Positions 1-9,198 of a stretch of DNA of 64,000 nucleotides are shown here, one piece after another. The stretch comes from Bradyrhizobium sp. GTDB taxonomy: Bacteria; Pseudomonadota; Alphaproteobacteria; Rhizobiales; Xanthobacteraceae. The stretch is from assembly GCF_004799445.1 (NCBI RefSeq), contig NZ_SSNA01000141.1, forward strand, positions 1-64,000, read 5' to 3'. Position numbers and translations under genes: made by a program. The notes beneath the pieces are model-generated. The model saw only the letters and a program-made list of their open reading frames with translations, ran no database searches and was not told the origin of the DNA. The stretch's first letter is position 1. Each line of letters opens with the position of its first letter.

Positions 1-2
1 CC

Positions 3-443
3 TATGTCACGCCGGCGATGGAGAATGTCGTGCTGTGGCATGAGCGCGACATCTCGCACTCCTCGGCCGAGCGCATGATAGCGCCCGACGCCACGGTGAC
101 GCTGGATTTTGCGCTTAACCGCCTCGCCGGCCTGATCGACAAGCTCCTGATCTACCCTGCGAACATGATGAAGAACCTCGACCGGCTCGGCGGGCTCATT
201 CATTCGCAACGGGTTCTGATCGCGCTGACTCAGAAGGGCGCCAGCCGCGAGGACGCCTACAAGCTCGTGCAGCGCAACGCGATGCCGGTATGGCGCGGCG
301 AAGGCGACTTCCAGTCACTCCTGAAAAAGGACGCCGACGTGAGGAAGTATCTCACCGACGCCGAGATATCCGAGCAATTCGACCTCGGCTATCACTTCAA
401 GCACGTCGATACGATCTTCCGGCGCGTGTTCGGGCAAGCGTAG
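3..443 (+). CDS. purB: Adenylosuccinate lyase, C-terminal part (cut by window edge)
   Basis: The 146 visible residues match the helical C-terminal part of adenylosuccinate lyase, which removes fumarate from SAICAR and adenylosuccinate in purine synthesis. The stretch from VVLWHERDISHSS through a long helix ending in RRVFGQA is typical of the bacterial PurB tail. The reading frame is open from base 3, so the N-terminal domains lie outside the window. The gene ends only 10 bp from the convergent stop of the next gene. It fits with the purC-purS-purQ-purL block about 15 kb away. The family call is firm. Confidence 0.93.
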   Translation, partial: YVTPAMENVVLWHERDISHSSAERMIAPDATVTLDFALNRLAGLIDKLLIYPANMMKNLDRLGGLIHSQRVLIALTQKGASREDAYKLVQRNAMPVWRGEGDFQSLLKKDADVRKYLTDAEISEQFDLGYHFKHVDTIFRRVFGQA

Positions 444-453
444 AGCGAAACGG

Positions 454-2889
454 TCAGCGCGCCGGGAGCTTTGGCAGTTTTTCCAATTTGACCTCGGCCG
501 TGCCGTGGTTATTCCGGTAGAACCAATCGTAGATCCACGGCAGGCTGATGACGGCATCGTTGACATAGAGGAATACCTCGCCGCTGCTTCGAGGTTTGAA
601 GGTCGTGGTCCATGCCCCTTCTTTCTCCTCAAACTGCAGCAGATGCTCTTCCAGCCCCGGGCCGCCGACGCGAAGAATGGTGGCAAGCCAGTTCGACCAT
701 ATCAACCGCCGGTAAGGCACGCCCGGCAACTGCAGCCAGGCGGCCTGGCGGTGATCGAAGCCGTTGGGGCTGGTCGCGATGTCAGCATCCATCCAGGGCT
801 CTCCGATCACCAGCCTGATGCGATAGGTCTCGCCCTGCGTCACCTTCAGGCCGGTCGCGTTGCAGGCCATCGCGGTATTCATGACCGAAGCGGCGGCGGC
901 CGAATTTTCCACTTCGACGCCGTCGGTCGCCTTGCAGATCAGGCCGAGTGTGTTGGCCGCTCCGAACGCGAGCCACCAGAACAGCCACCACATGATGACC
1001 GTGGGAAGGATCCAGTGTGTCAGGACATAAAACGTCGCCGGATAGACGCCAAACCTGCGCAGCCGATACACCGCGGCCCGCCACCCCGCCAGCTTGATGT
1101 GACTGCCCGGCGCGTGCCAGGCGACGCGCGCGACGTCGCGAACGGTCTGTTGAAGATTCTTGCCAACCAGCAGCAACACGCCGATTGCGACCACGCCGAT
1201 CAGCACAAAGCCCGGTGCGTTGCGAAACGCGACAAACCAGGGCTCCAGCGCTCCGGGAAGGAATGATGCGGCCGCGTTGACGATCGGATTGACGAATCCA
1301 CCGACGCTGCCAAGACCAAAGCCGAGAGCGTAGATCACAAAGAACGGAATCGAGACGACGAACAGCGTGAAGAACACGGTGAGGAAATAGACGATGCGGC
1401 GCAGCCAGATCCAGTTCCAGACATCGTCCTGGACACTGGACCGCCCCGGCGGATCCACGCGGTGCGGCCCGTCAAACAGCGTTCCGGCGCTGTCGGTGAA
1501 CCTGTAACGGTCGGGGGCGGGAATTACGACGGGCGCATAGCGGTCGCACCCCTGCTCAATACGTTTGAAGACGGCATCGTGAATGGTGGGCTTCGGCACC
1601 GGCAACACGCTCTGCGGCATGCTGGGATGCAGATCCTGAAGGATTTGCGCCTGCGGGTCGGGCTGCCTCCACAGCAAGCGCCGGATCGTGCGGGCGTCGG
1701 CGCGGATCGAAAGCTTGTACGGCGGCTCCTTGTAAATATCCGCAAGGTTGCGCGGCTTGTAACGATAATAGCTCGCCAGTCCCTTGCGGGAATCATTGAG
1801 CTTGTCGTTGGGGTCGGTCTGGGGACTGAGCAGCAAATCCCGCTGCTCGTCGAGATAATGCAGGCCGTAGACCTTTGCCCGATCCATCATCCAGTCCAGC
1901 GTCACGAAGGAGAGCCCGTTCCGTGGATAGCCGCCGCCGATATCCGAATGCACGCCGGTGAACCACACCTGGCTGATGCGCTCGCGATCAATCGGCAGCA
2001 CGTCCCTGCGGGCGTGCGGCGCGGGGTCCGTGGCCTTCGCGGCATCGCTGCGCGGATCGTAGTCGATGCCGAACAGCCATTGCGTCTTTTCCTGACCGTC
2101 CACCCGGGCCGTGCCGCGGACGTAACGTTCGTCCCAGATCACCGGGGTGAAGGCGTCGCGCTCGTCCTCCAGCGCCAGCGCGTGGCAGGCGCGGTGCACC
2201 TTCGCGTTCATAAAATGATCCGGCATCGACAGCGGCCAGATCCAGTAATCGATCGCGCGGGTCATCTCCTGGATCGGTCCGCCATACGCGTCGACGGTGT
2301 CCCATATCCCGACGAAATGAATGCTCTCGATCTGCGTTATCGCCGGCGCGCTCACCTTCTGGCCGCGAACCCGCAGCCACCACGAAATCACCTGGTCGCG
2401 CATGCCGCGCAAGTCGATATGGGCATAGCCGAGATATTTGAGGATGCCGCCGTTGAACCGGCGCCGGTAAAGACGATAGGCATCGGCGGCGAAACGCGCG
2501 AGATCGGCTTCATTGTTGTCGTAGTCGACAAGACCCTGCGACGCGATCATCCCGGTCACGATACGGATGGTGAAGGCGCCGCGGCTAAAGCCGAAACAAT
2601 AGATGCGGTCGCCGGGCCGGTAATTGCGGCAACAAAAACTGTAGATGTCGATCACATTGCGCTTCAGGCCGAAGCCGAAGACGCCGCCGAGAATGGCAAA
2701 CAGCTTGAACGACGAGGTGCCGACGCCGTCATCGTAATAGGCGACCTGGCTGGCGGGATCGGCGAGGTCGAGCGTCTGAAACAGACGCCAGACGTTGGTC
2801 TTGAACAATTTTGCCGAGCTATTGCCGGTACCGTCCGACAGCAGGACAATATTTTTTGGCGCAGCCTTCGGTTTGGTATTTTCCGGCAT
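454..2889 (-). CDS. DUF2235 (T6SS Tle1-like) alpha/beta hydrolase with C-terminal membrane segments
   Basis: This 811-residue protein begins with the DUF2235 hydrolase fold. The SDGTGN motif lies near residue 18, the nucleophile Ser102 sits in GFSRGA, an acidic residue lies in GIWDTVD near 197-200, and a histidine lies in GVHSDIGGG near 314. These match the Ser-Asp-His lipase triad of the family. The C-terminal third has hydrophobic membrane-spanning stretches (roughly residues 500-690), so it is probably a membrane-bound lipase or esterase. DUF2235 is shared with type VI phospholipase effectors, but no T6SS gene is nearby, so a housekeeping lipid role is equally possible. The ATG at 2889 follows a GGGGGG ribosome site, and the upstream in-frame codons lack support. 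murI is divergent. Confidence 0.85.
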   Translation of the reverse strand: MPENTKPKAAPKNIVLLSDGTGNSSAKLFKTNVWRLFQTLDLADPASQVAYYDDGVGTSSFKLFAILGGVFGFGLKRNVIDIYSFCCRNYRPGDRIYCFGFSRGAFTIRIVTGMIASQGLVDYDNNEADLARFAADAYRLYRRRFNGGILKYLGYAHIDLRGMRDQVISWWLRVRGQKVSAPAITQIESIHFVGIWDTVDAYGGPIQEMTRAIDYWIWPLSMPDHFMNAKVHRACHALALEDERDAFTPVIWDERYVRGTARVDGQEKTQWLFGIDYDPRSDAAKATDPAPHARRDVLPIDRERISQVWFTGVHSDIGGGYPRNGLSFVTLDWMMDRAKVYGLHYLDEQRDLLLSPQTDPNDKLNDSRKGLASYYRYKPRNLADIYKEPPYKLSIRADARTIRRLLWRQPDPQAQILQDLHPSMPQSVLPVPKPTIHDAVFKRIEQGCDRYAPVVIPAPDRYRFTDSAGTLFDGPHRVDPPGRSSVQDDVWNWIWLRRIVYFLTVFFTLFVVSIPFFVIYALGFGLGSVGGFVNPIVNAAASFLPGALEPWFVAFRNAPGFVLIGVVAIGVLLLVGKNLQQTVRDVARVAWHAPGSHIKLAGWRAAVYRLRRFGVYPATFYVLTHWILPTVIMWWLFWWLAFGAANTLGLICKATDGVEVENSAAAASVMNTAMACNATGLKVTQGETYRIRLVIGEPWMDADIATSPNGFDHRQAAWLQLPGVPYRRLIWSNWLATILRVGGPGLEEHLLQFEEKEGAWTTTFKPRSSGEVFLYVNDAVISLPWIYDWFYRNNHGTAEVKLEKLPKLPAR

Positions 2890-3057
2890 GGATCCCCCCA
2901 CCCCAAAAAAAGCGCCTGTCGGGCAAGTTTGCCCGTAATTGTGGATGATGCAAGGCACAAGCAAAGGGCGAACGGACATATTCCCGCCTGCTCCGCGCCG
3001 CACACAGCCGAGCAAAAGCTACGGAACGGTAACCCCGGATCGGCTAGGATTGCCTTC

Positions 3058-3855
3058 GTGTCAGTACCCCCGACGATTCTTGTTTTCGATTCCGGCCTCG
3101 GCGGCCTCACGGTCTTGCGCGAGATCGTCAGGGCGCGGCCCGACGCGCATTATGTTTACGTCGCCGATGACGCGTTCTTTCCCTATGGCCACCACGGCGA
3201 GGACCAGATCATCGCCCGCGTGGTGCCGCTGATCGGCGAATTGATCGCAGCGCATCGCCCCGATCTGGTCGTGATCGCCTGCAACACCGCTTCCACGCTG
3301 GTGATGTCGCATCTTCGCGAGCGCTACGAGGTGCCGTTCGTCGGCACCGTGCCCGCGATCAAGCCGGCCTGCGCGGGTTCAACAACAAGGCGCGTGTCGG
3401 TGCTCGGCACCAGGGGCACCGTCAAGCGCGAATACACCAGGGCGCTGATCCGCGATTTCGCGCAAGGCTGCGAAGTCACGCTGGTCGGCTCAGCTGATCT
3501 GGCCGCGCTAGCGGAAGCGGCGCTGAGCGGCGAAGACGTCAGCGACGACCTGATCGCGGCGGAACTGGCGCCATGTTTTGTCGGCGCCGGCGCAAGCACC
3601 GCCATGCGCACCGACACGATCGTGCTGGCCTGCACCCATTATCCGTTGCTGATGGACCGGCTGGTGAAGCTTGCGCCGTGGCCAGTCGCCTGGATCGACC
3701 CGGCGCCCGCGATCGCCAGGCGGGTTGCGGATTTGCTCAAAGGTCCCGGCCGCAGAGCCGATCATGCCGGGGCCGAAATAGTTTTCACTTCCCGAAAGCC
3801 CCATACCCTCAGCGAGGCCTTGATGCCGTTTTTCGGCGGCCGCATTCCGGCCTGA
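3058..3855 (+). CDS. murI: Glutamate racemase
   Basis: This 265-residue enzyme makes D-glutamate for peptidoglycan from L-glutamate. The N-terminal DSGLGG motif and the two catalytic cysteines in ACNTAS (Cys75) and ACTHYP (Cys191) are visible, and the length is normal for the family. I chose the GTG at 3058 because it follows an AGGA site at a good distance and puts the start just before the conserved ILVFDSGLGG strand. The much longer open frame upstream runs antisense to the DUF2235 gene and is not coding. The gene is divergent from the DUF2235 gene. Confidence 0.95.
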   Translation: MSVPPTILVFDSGLGGLTVLREIVRARPDAHYVYVADDAFFPYGHHGEDQIIARVVPLIGELIAAHRPDLVVIACNTASTLVMSHLRERYEVPFVGTVPAIKPACAGSTTRRVSVLGTRGTVKREYTRALIRDFAQGCEVTLVGSADLAALAEAALSGEDVSDDLIAAELAPCFVGAGASTAMRTDTIVLACTHYPLLMDRLVKLAPWPVAWIDPAPAIARRVADLLKGPGRRADHAGAEIVFTSRKPHTLSEALMPFFGGRIPA

Positions 3856-4013
3856 AGCTACTGGAATCACTTGCGATTTATCTGACCGCCGTTCCCTTTC
3901 TACAACCGCTAGGTAGAACCATCTGGAGTCACACCCGCCGGTCCGTGCTAGATCAGGGCGGCGGCTGGGTGAAACCACCCGCGGATGGCAGTAGCGGGAA
4001 CTTGAGCGGAACG

Positions 4014-4793
4014 ATGCGCGGAACAGTTCGAAAAATCTCACTGCCGCGCCGTTTCATCGCCGACCTCATGCATGCGTCGATGCGCGTGCCGTTCGTGTCG
4101 CTCTCGCGAACGCTCGACATTCACCAATTGGTCGAGGCCCGCGCGCAGGCTACCCAACGGCCCGGCTGGGCGGCGATCTTCGTCAAGGCTTTCGCGCTGG
4201 TGGCCAGGGACGAACCTGTCCTGCGCACGCTCTACGTCAAATTGCCGTGGCCGCATTTCTTTGAACTGCCGCACAGCGTCGCCATGGTTGCGATCGCGCG
4301 GGTCGAGGAAGGCCGGGATTGCATCCTGCCCGAAAAGATCCCTGCACCGGATCAGCGGTCGCTGACCGATATCGACGCCCAGATCAGGCGCGCCAAGAAT
4401 GCGCCGCTGATGGAAATCCCGTCTTTTCGGAAAATCCTGATGGCGACCAGGCTGCCGCTGCCGCTGCGCCGCCTGAGCTGGTTCATCGGCCTCAACGTCG
4501 GACGGATGTCCGCCAACAATTTTGGCAGCTTCGGGGTGACGTCGGTCGCCGCTTACGGTCCAGGCGAGCTTCACGCGCTAAGTCCCGGCCCCTTCATCGT
4601 AACCTACGGCGTGGTGAGGCCCGACCAAGGCATCGACGTCGTCATCCGCTGGGACCACCGGGTTACCGACGCCGCCTTGATCGCCCGGGTTCTGACCCGG
4701 CTGGAACAGGTGCTGAACGCCGGAATATCGGCCGAATTGCGCGGAAATCCGCAGCCGGCTGAGGTGAAGGCAGCCCGGGCAGCCGTGACCTGA
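4014..4793 (+). CDS. Stand-alone 2-oxoacid dehydrogenase E2-type acyltransferase domain protein
   Basis: This 259-residue protein resembles the catalytic domain of dihydrolipoamide acyltransferases (E2) and chloramphenicol acetyltransferase. The active-site HxxxD motif is present as DHRVTDA (His215, Asp219), and an SANNFGSFGV segment matches the conserved core strand. There is no lipoyl or E1/E3-binding domain and no E1 or E3 gene beside it, so it is not an ordinary E2 subunit; its acyl donor and acceptor are unknown. The usual Gly after the Asp is Ala here. The start ATG follows AGCGGA. murI lies 158 bp upstream on the same strand and rpsD follows. Upstream bases 3856-4013 show nothing recognisable. 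Confidence 0.75.
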   Translation: MRGTVRKISLPRRFIADLMHASMRVPFVSLSRTLDIHQLVEARAQATQRPGWAAIFVKAFALVARDEPVLRTLYVKLPWPHFFELPHSVAMVAIARVEEGRDCILPEKIPAPDQRSLTDIDAQIRRAKNAPLMEIPSFRKILMATRLPLPLRRLSWFIGLNVGRMSANNFGSFGVTSVAAYGPGELHALSPGPFIVTYGVVRPDQGIDVVIRWDHRVTDAALIARVLTRLEQVLNAGISAELRGNPQPAEVKAARAAVT

Positions 4794-4807
4794 CGACCAG
4801 TAGGCCA

Positions 4808-4889
4808 TCATTCCGGGGCGTCGCGGCAGCGACAAATCCGGAATCTCGAGATTCCGGGCCCAATGCTGCGCATCGCCCCGGAATGACGG
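4808..4889. repeat. Intergenic palindromic repeat (TCATTCCGGGG family)
   Basis: Outer arms TCATTCCGGGGCG (4808-4820) and CGCCCCGGAATGA (4874-4886) enclose a second palindrome, CCGGAATC/GATTCCGG, at 4838-4857. A shorter copy of the same family lies at 5797-5838, after rpsD. Such elements are scattered through Bradyrhizobium intergenic DNA. It may also end the upstream acyltransferase transcript. Confidence 0.7.
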
Positions 4890-4917
4890 TGTAACGCGGC
4901 GTTCTAATTGACAGGAC

Positions 4918-5093
4918 AGCGGTTTCTGCCTAGAAACCGCTTGCTCGCGGGCCGTTTTCGGCCCGCGAAGCGTTTCGCGACCCGTGGTCCGTCCCTTACC
5001 TCAAGCTTTAGGGCTGGACCTGTCGGCACCGGGAAATTCCCGGTGCACAGGAGGGCGCGTTTCCTCAACACTCAAACTTACGAAGAGGACGCG
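4918..5093 (+). promoter_or_regulatory. rpsD 5' leader with three consecutive hairpins
   Basis: The leader before rpsD holds three strong inverted repeats. The first has arms 4918-4926/4933-4941, the second 4946-4954/4959-4967 with a TTTT loop, and the third 5026-5033/5039-5046. The ribosome site GAAGAGGA follows at 5083-5090. Ribosomal protein S4 is a translational repressor in other bacteria, so an autoregulatory leader is possible, but I do not recognise a described S4-binding structure here. The first or second hairpin may instead terminate upstream transcription. Confidence 0.45.
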
Positions 5094-5711
5094 ATGACAA
5101 AGCGCAGTGAGGCGAAATACAAGATCGATCGCCGTATGGGCCAGAACATCTGGGGCCGCCCGAAGAGCCCGGTGAACCGCAGGGAATACGGCCCCGGCCA
5201 GCACGGCCAGCGCCGCAAGGGCAAGCTCTCCGACTTCGGCGTGCAGTTGCGCGCCAAGCAGAAGCTCAAGGGCTATTACGCCAACATTAGCGAACGCCAG
5301 TTCCACGGCATCTATGTCGAGGCCGGCCGGATGAAGGGCGATACCGGTGAAAACCTGATCGGCCTGCTGGAGCGCCGTCTCGACACCGTGGTCTACCGCT
5401 CCAAGTTCGTCGCCACCATGTTCGCCGCGCGCCAGTTCATCAATCACGGCCACGTCAAGGTCAACGGCCGCCGCGTCAACATCTCAAGCTACAAGCTGAA
5501 GGTCGGCGATCTGGTCGAGGTCAAGGAATCCTCAAAGCAGCTCACCGTCGTCCTCGAGGCGAGCCAGCTCGGCGAGCGCGACGTGCCGGACTTCCTTGAA
5601 GTCGATCACTCCAAGATGACGGCGAAGTTCGCCCGTATCCCCGCGCTGTCCGACGTGCCGTTCGCCGTGCAGATGGAGCCGCATCTGATCGTCGAATTCT
5701 ATTCGCGCTGA
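5094..5711 (+). CDS. rpsD: 30S ribosomal protein S4
   Basis: This 205-residue protein nucleates assembly of the 30S 5' domain by binding 16S rRNA. It begins [16 protein letters not shown], carries the S4 N-terminal domain with [10 protein letters not shown], then the S4 RNA-binding motif ([12 protein letters not shown] through [11 protein letters not shown]). Length is typical. The ATG at 5094 is preceded by GAAGAGGA; the longer open frame from 4908 is the structured leader. The gene stands alone, unlike species where it sits in the alpha operon, and is followed by a clear terminator. Confidence 0.98.
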   Translation: MTKRSEAKYKIDRRMGQNIWGRPKSPVNRREYGPGQHGQRRKGKLSDFGVQLRAKQKLKGYYANISERQFHGIYVEAGRMKGDTGENLIGLLERRLDTVVYRSKFVATMFAARQFINHGHVKVNGRRVNISSYKLKVGDLVEVKESSKQLTVVLEASQLGERDVPDFLEVDHSKMTAKFARIPALSDVPFAVQMEPHLIVEFYSR

Positions 5712-5740
5712 TTGATATCGGTCGCATTTGCGAAAGATCG

Positions 5741-5770
5741 AAGGCCCCGGTTTTGCCGGGGCCTTTTGTT
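5741..5770 (+). terminator. Rho-independent terminator of rpsD
   Basis: The stem AAGGCCCCGG/CCGGGGCCTT with a TTTTG loop runs directly into a TTTTGTTT tract, 30 bp after the rpsD stop. Confidence 0.9.
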
Positions 5771-5796
5771 TGGGTAAGATCAGTCGCCTAATGCAC

Positions 5797-5838
5797 CGTC
5801 ATTCCGGGATGGTCCGAAGGACCAGACCCGGAATGACG
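5797..5838. repeat. Palindromic repeat, short copy of the TCATTCCGGG family
   Basis: The inverted arms CGTCATTCCGGG (5797-5808) and CCCGGAATGACG (5827-5838) match the outer arms of the repeat at 4808-4889. Confidence 0.7.
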
Positions 5839-5877
5839 TGATCGAGACCAATCCAGCCAAGGCTTTGAGAACCCGCC

Positions 5878-6945
5878 ATGACCTACACCCCTGCCCGTCC
5901 CGATCCCAGGGCGCCAGCCGTCCGCATCAACCTGTTGTCGGACACCCAGACCCGTCCGACGCCCGCGATGCGCGAGGCGATGGCGCGCGCCGAAGTGGGC
6001 GACGAGCAGGTCGGCGACGATCCGTCAGTAAATGTGCTGTGCGACCGGGTGGCCGATCTGCTCGGCAAGCAAGCCGCCGTGTTCCTGCCGTCAGGCACGA
6101 TGTGCAACGTCGCGGCGACGCTGGTCCATTGCCGGCCCGGCGATGAAATCCTCGCGCATGCCTCGGCGCATATCATCGCCCGCGAAGGTGGCGCCCACGC
6201 TGCCCTCGGCGGATTCCAGATCACGGCGCTGCCCGGCGCCGACGGCCAGTTCACGCCTGATGCCTTTCGCACCGCACTTCATCCGCGCACCCGCTACCAG
6301 CCGCCGCAGACCCTGGTCAGCGCCGAACAGACCGCCAATATCGGCGGCGGCACCATCTGGAAGAGAGCCGATCTCGACGAGGTCGTGAAGATCGCGAAGG
6401 GCCACGGACTTGCCACCCACATGGACGGTGCGCGGCTGATGAACGCCTGCGTCGCCACCGGCTCCCCCGCGCGCGACATGGCGGAAGGATGGGATTCCGC
6501 CTGGATCGATTTCTCGAAGGGACTGGGTGCACCGATCGGCGCCGTGATCGCCGGCACGCGCGACTTCATCGATGAGGTCTGGCGCTGGAAGCAGCGGCTG
6601 GGCGGCTCGATGCGCCAGGCCGGTATTTGCGCCGCGGCCTGCACTTACACGCTCGATCACCATGTCGAGCGGCTAGCGGAGGACCACGCCAACGCCCGCG
6701 CGCTGGCACGCGGCTTGGCGCAGATTGCCGGCATTGAGGTGCAGCAGCCCGAGACCAATCTGGTTTTCTTCAGGCCTGACGGCGCCGGTGTCAGCGGCGA
6801 TGCCATGGTCGGCGCGCTGCGCCAGCGCGGCGTGCTGCTCGCCATGATGGACGGCCGGATCCGCGCCTGCACCCATCTCGATGTCACGGCCGGGATGGTC
6901 GAAGAAACGGTCGGACTGGTGCGGGAGATCGTGCGGGGGGCCTGA
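5878..6945 (+). CDS. ltaE: Low-specificity threonine aldolase family protein
   Basis: This 355-residue PLP enzyme of the beta-eliminating lyase family splits L-threonine (or allo-threonine) into glycine and acetaldehyde. It has the N-terminal LLSDTQTRPT motif of the family, a THMDGARLMNA active-site segment and the PLP lysine in DFSKGLGAP (Lys214). Length fits. The ribosome site upstream of the ATG is weak. It is flanked by repeats upstream and faces a convergent pseudogene. The substrate range cannot be told from sequence. Confidence 0.88.
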   Translation: MTYTPARPDPRAPAVRINLLSDTQTRPTPAMREAMARAEVGDEQVGDDPSVNVLCDRVADLLGKQAAVFLPSGTMCNVAATLVHCRPGDEILAHASAHIIAREGGAHAALGGFQITALPGADGQFTPDAFRTALHPRTRYQPPQTLVSAEQTANIGGGTIWKRADLDEVVKIAKGHGLATHMDGARLMNACVATGSPARDMAEGWDSAWIDFSKGLGAPIGAVIAGTRDFIDEVWRWKQRLGGSMRQAGICAAACTYTLDHHVERLAEDHANARALARGLAQIAGIEVQQPETNLVFFRPDGAGVSGDAMVGALRQRGVLLAMMDGRIRACTHLDVTAGMVEETVGLVREIVRGA

Positions 6946-6957
6946 GACAGGCTGTCC

Positions 6958-7844
6958 TCAGCGATCGGCGGCGTCGGTCGCAAGCCGCAGCGCCGCAAGC
7001 ACCGATGTGAACACCATCGTGAACAGCAGGATCACGACGGTGGTTTCGCGCAGATCGGCGACGCGCCAGACATGGTTGGCGGCGTCGACGACTTCGCCGC
7101 TTTGGCCGATGAGAAACGGCGTCACATGGGTGAGGCCGGAGCAAAGATACAGCAAGATCGCCACCAGCCTGAGCGCGCGCGCCTGTTCGGCTGACTGCGC
7201 TAACACATAGCGCCGGCGGCTCAGATAAAGGGCGAACGCCTGATAGAACAGCCACGAAGTCAGCAGCCAGCCGAGATAGTTCGAAAGCGGAACACCGAAA
7301 TGCGCCCCGCCGTCATGCCATATCCAGGCTTTTGAAATGGTCGCCTCGGGTGGGTCGATCACCACGTCCCATTGCGTCATCACGAATGCGGCGACCACGG
7401 GCAAAGCGATCAATTCGAGTGTCCGATGCGGCCGCGCCTGTGCCCCAAGCAAAGTCCCGGCCACGACCCACGAGAAATATCCCATGCCGAACCAGAGCGA
7501 CCGACGATCACCGGAATGGCCCCGACATGCGGCAGGTTCGTTCCGACTTCGAAATGATAATGGCCGAAAGGAAATCCCGTAGCCGCGCCGAGGTTCTCTA
7601 TCGCGAAGGTGATGACGAGGCAGATCGCGAACAGGGCGAGCGCATCCTTCCAACCATAGGATAAAGCCGCGTGGGCGCAGGCCGCCACGATTCCGACGGT
7701 CGCCAGACCTTGCGCGAACGGCGTCGGATTCCAGGAAAAACCAACGACCAGGGCCAGATAGACGGCGAGGACAATCCAGAAAGCTGTCTCAAGTGGCGGA
7801 GAGAAGCGGCCGCCGATGGCCTTTACGGTGTCTTGCACGGACAT
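6958..7844 (-). pseudogene. Carotenoid biosynthesis protein (PF04240-like), broken by a single frameshift
   Basis: Two overlapping minus-strand frames together make one polytopic membrane protein of the carotenoid-synthesis (DUF422/CruF-like) family. The first (7844 down to about 7500) begins MSVQDTVKAIGG and reads to NLPHVGAIPVIVG. The second resumes with LWFGMGYFSWVVAGTLLG and runs to the stop at 6958. Restoring one C after GGT near 7500 would join them in frame. Either the gene is inactivated or the base is a sequencing error; the intact sequence on both sides favours a recent event or an error. It is codirectional with the serine hydrolase, 28 bp downstream of it. Confidence 0.8.
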
Positions 7845-7872
7845 GGCTTGCTCCGGATGGCGGCGATGCCGA

Positions 7873-9177
7873 TCACTTCTTCAGCGCCTGATAGATCAGC
7901 GCCTTGAGCTCGTTCAGAATGCGTTCGCGCTGCGACGGCGACTGCATCATGAGAATAGCGAACATATCGTCCTTTGGATCGATGAAAAAGAAGGTGCCGC
8001 CGACGCCGCCCCAGCGGTATTCGCCCAACGGCCACGACGTATTCGGAGGCACCGCGGTGCGCACGGCAAAGCCGAGACCGAAGCCGCTGGTTTCGCCCGG
8101 AAAGTAGTCATGATCGCGGGCGATTTTCGTCTCCGGCCCGATATGATCCGACGCCATCAGCGCGACGGTCTCGGGCTTGAGGTAGCGCCTGCCATCCAGC
8201 GTGCCGCCATTGAGCAGCATTTGCGCAAAGCGCCCGTAGTCCCCTGTTGTCCCGACCATGCCCGCCCCGCCGGACTCCCAGCGCCGCGGCACGATCGGAT
8301 CCTTGATGCCGGCGATCGGACCGGTGAAGCGATCGGCGGGCAGCGGCTCGGCGACCCGCGGCCGCTTGGCGTCATCGGCGACGTAGAATGCGGTCTCGGT
8401 CATGCCGAGCGGATCGAGCAGCCGCTGTTTCTCGAATTGAAAGAGCGACTGTCCCGATACGATCTCGATGACGCGGCCGAGAACATCGGTGGAGTGACCG
8501 TAATCCCACAGCGTTCCCGGCTGTTCGGCGAGCGGAAGCTTTGCGATGCGCCCGGCGAACTGGGCGTTGTCGAAATCGCCGTCGAACAAATCCGAGTTCG
8601 CATAGAGTTTTCGCACCGGGCTGTCGCCGTAGAATCCGTAAGTCAGACCCGAGGTGTGGCGCAGCAGGTCCTCGATCCGGATTGGGCGATCGACCGGCTC
8701 GCTCACGAGCGGAGGCTTGCCATTTTCGTCGCGCTTCTCGACGGCGACCTTCACGTCGGCAAAGGCCGGAATATATTTCGAGACGGGATCGTCGAGCCGC
8801 AGCTCGCCGTCATCGACCAGCATCATGGCGGCGACGGATGTGATCGCCTTTGACATCGAATAGAGCCGAAAGATCGTGTCGGCGGTCATCGGACGCTTGC
8901 TGTCGACGTCGCGCAGGCCAAAACTTTCGAACAGGACGGGTTGACCGTGCTGCTGGATCAATAGAACCGCGCCGGGAATCTTGCCGCTCGTGATCTCGTT
9001 GCGGACGTAGTCTTCGACGCGCGCCAGCCCTTCCCGCGTAAAACCGGGGGAAACGGCGGGCGGCGATTCCGCGCGGCCGGTCTCGATCGCGATCGCGGCG
9101 AGGAGAAGCGCAAGGGCCGCTGCGACGTTGCGTCGCGTCGGACCGTCGGTCCTCGATCGCCTTGTCATCTGCATCAC
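7873..9177 (-). CDS. Serine hydrolase, class C beta-lactamase/esterase family
   Basis: This 434-residue protein has an N-terminal hydrophobic segment (about residues 18-35) that looks like a signal peptide. The catalytic SxxK motif is SMSK (Ser107, Lys110) and the Yx[N/H] motif is YGHS (Tyr226). The rest follows the penicillin-binding/EstB esterase fold. Such proteins are more often esterases or peptidases than true beta-lactamases. It is codirectional with the macro-domain and grxD genes upstream. Three candidate start codons lie within the first four residues, so the exact start is open. Confidence 0.85.
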   Translation of the reverse strand: MMQMTRRSRTDGPTRRNVAAALALLLAAIAIETGRAESPPAVSPGFTREGLARVEDYVRNEITSGKIPGAVLLIQQHGQPVLFESFGLRDVDSKRPMTADTIFRLYSMSKAITSVAAMMLVDDGELRLDDPVSKYIPAFADVKVAVEKRDENGKPPLVSEPVDRPIRIEDLLRHTSGLTYGFYGDSPVRKLYANSDLFDGDFDNAQFAGRIAKLPLAEQPGTLWDYGHSTDVLGRVIEIVSGQSLFQFEKQRLLDPLGMTETAFYVADDAKRPRVAEPLPADRFTGPIAGIKDPIVPRRWESGGAGMVGTTGDYGRFAQMLLNGGTLDGRRYLKPETVALMASDHIGPETKIARDHDYFPGETSGFGLGFAVRTAVPPNTSWPLGEYRWGGVGGTFFFIDPKDDMFAILMMQSPSQRERILNELKALIYQALKK

Positions 9178-9198
9178 CGCCCGCTGGATCGGTCGAGT

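Noticed and set aside
454..2889. DUF2235 protein as a type VI secretion effector
   Set aside because: No vgrG, hcp, immunity or adaptor gene is near it, and the C-terminal membrane segments suggest a resident membrane enzyme.
1462..3057. Plus-strand open frame upstream of and in frame with murI
   Set aside because: It is antisense to the DUF2235 gene, and murI homology starts only at the GTG at 3058, which has its own ribosome site.
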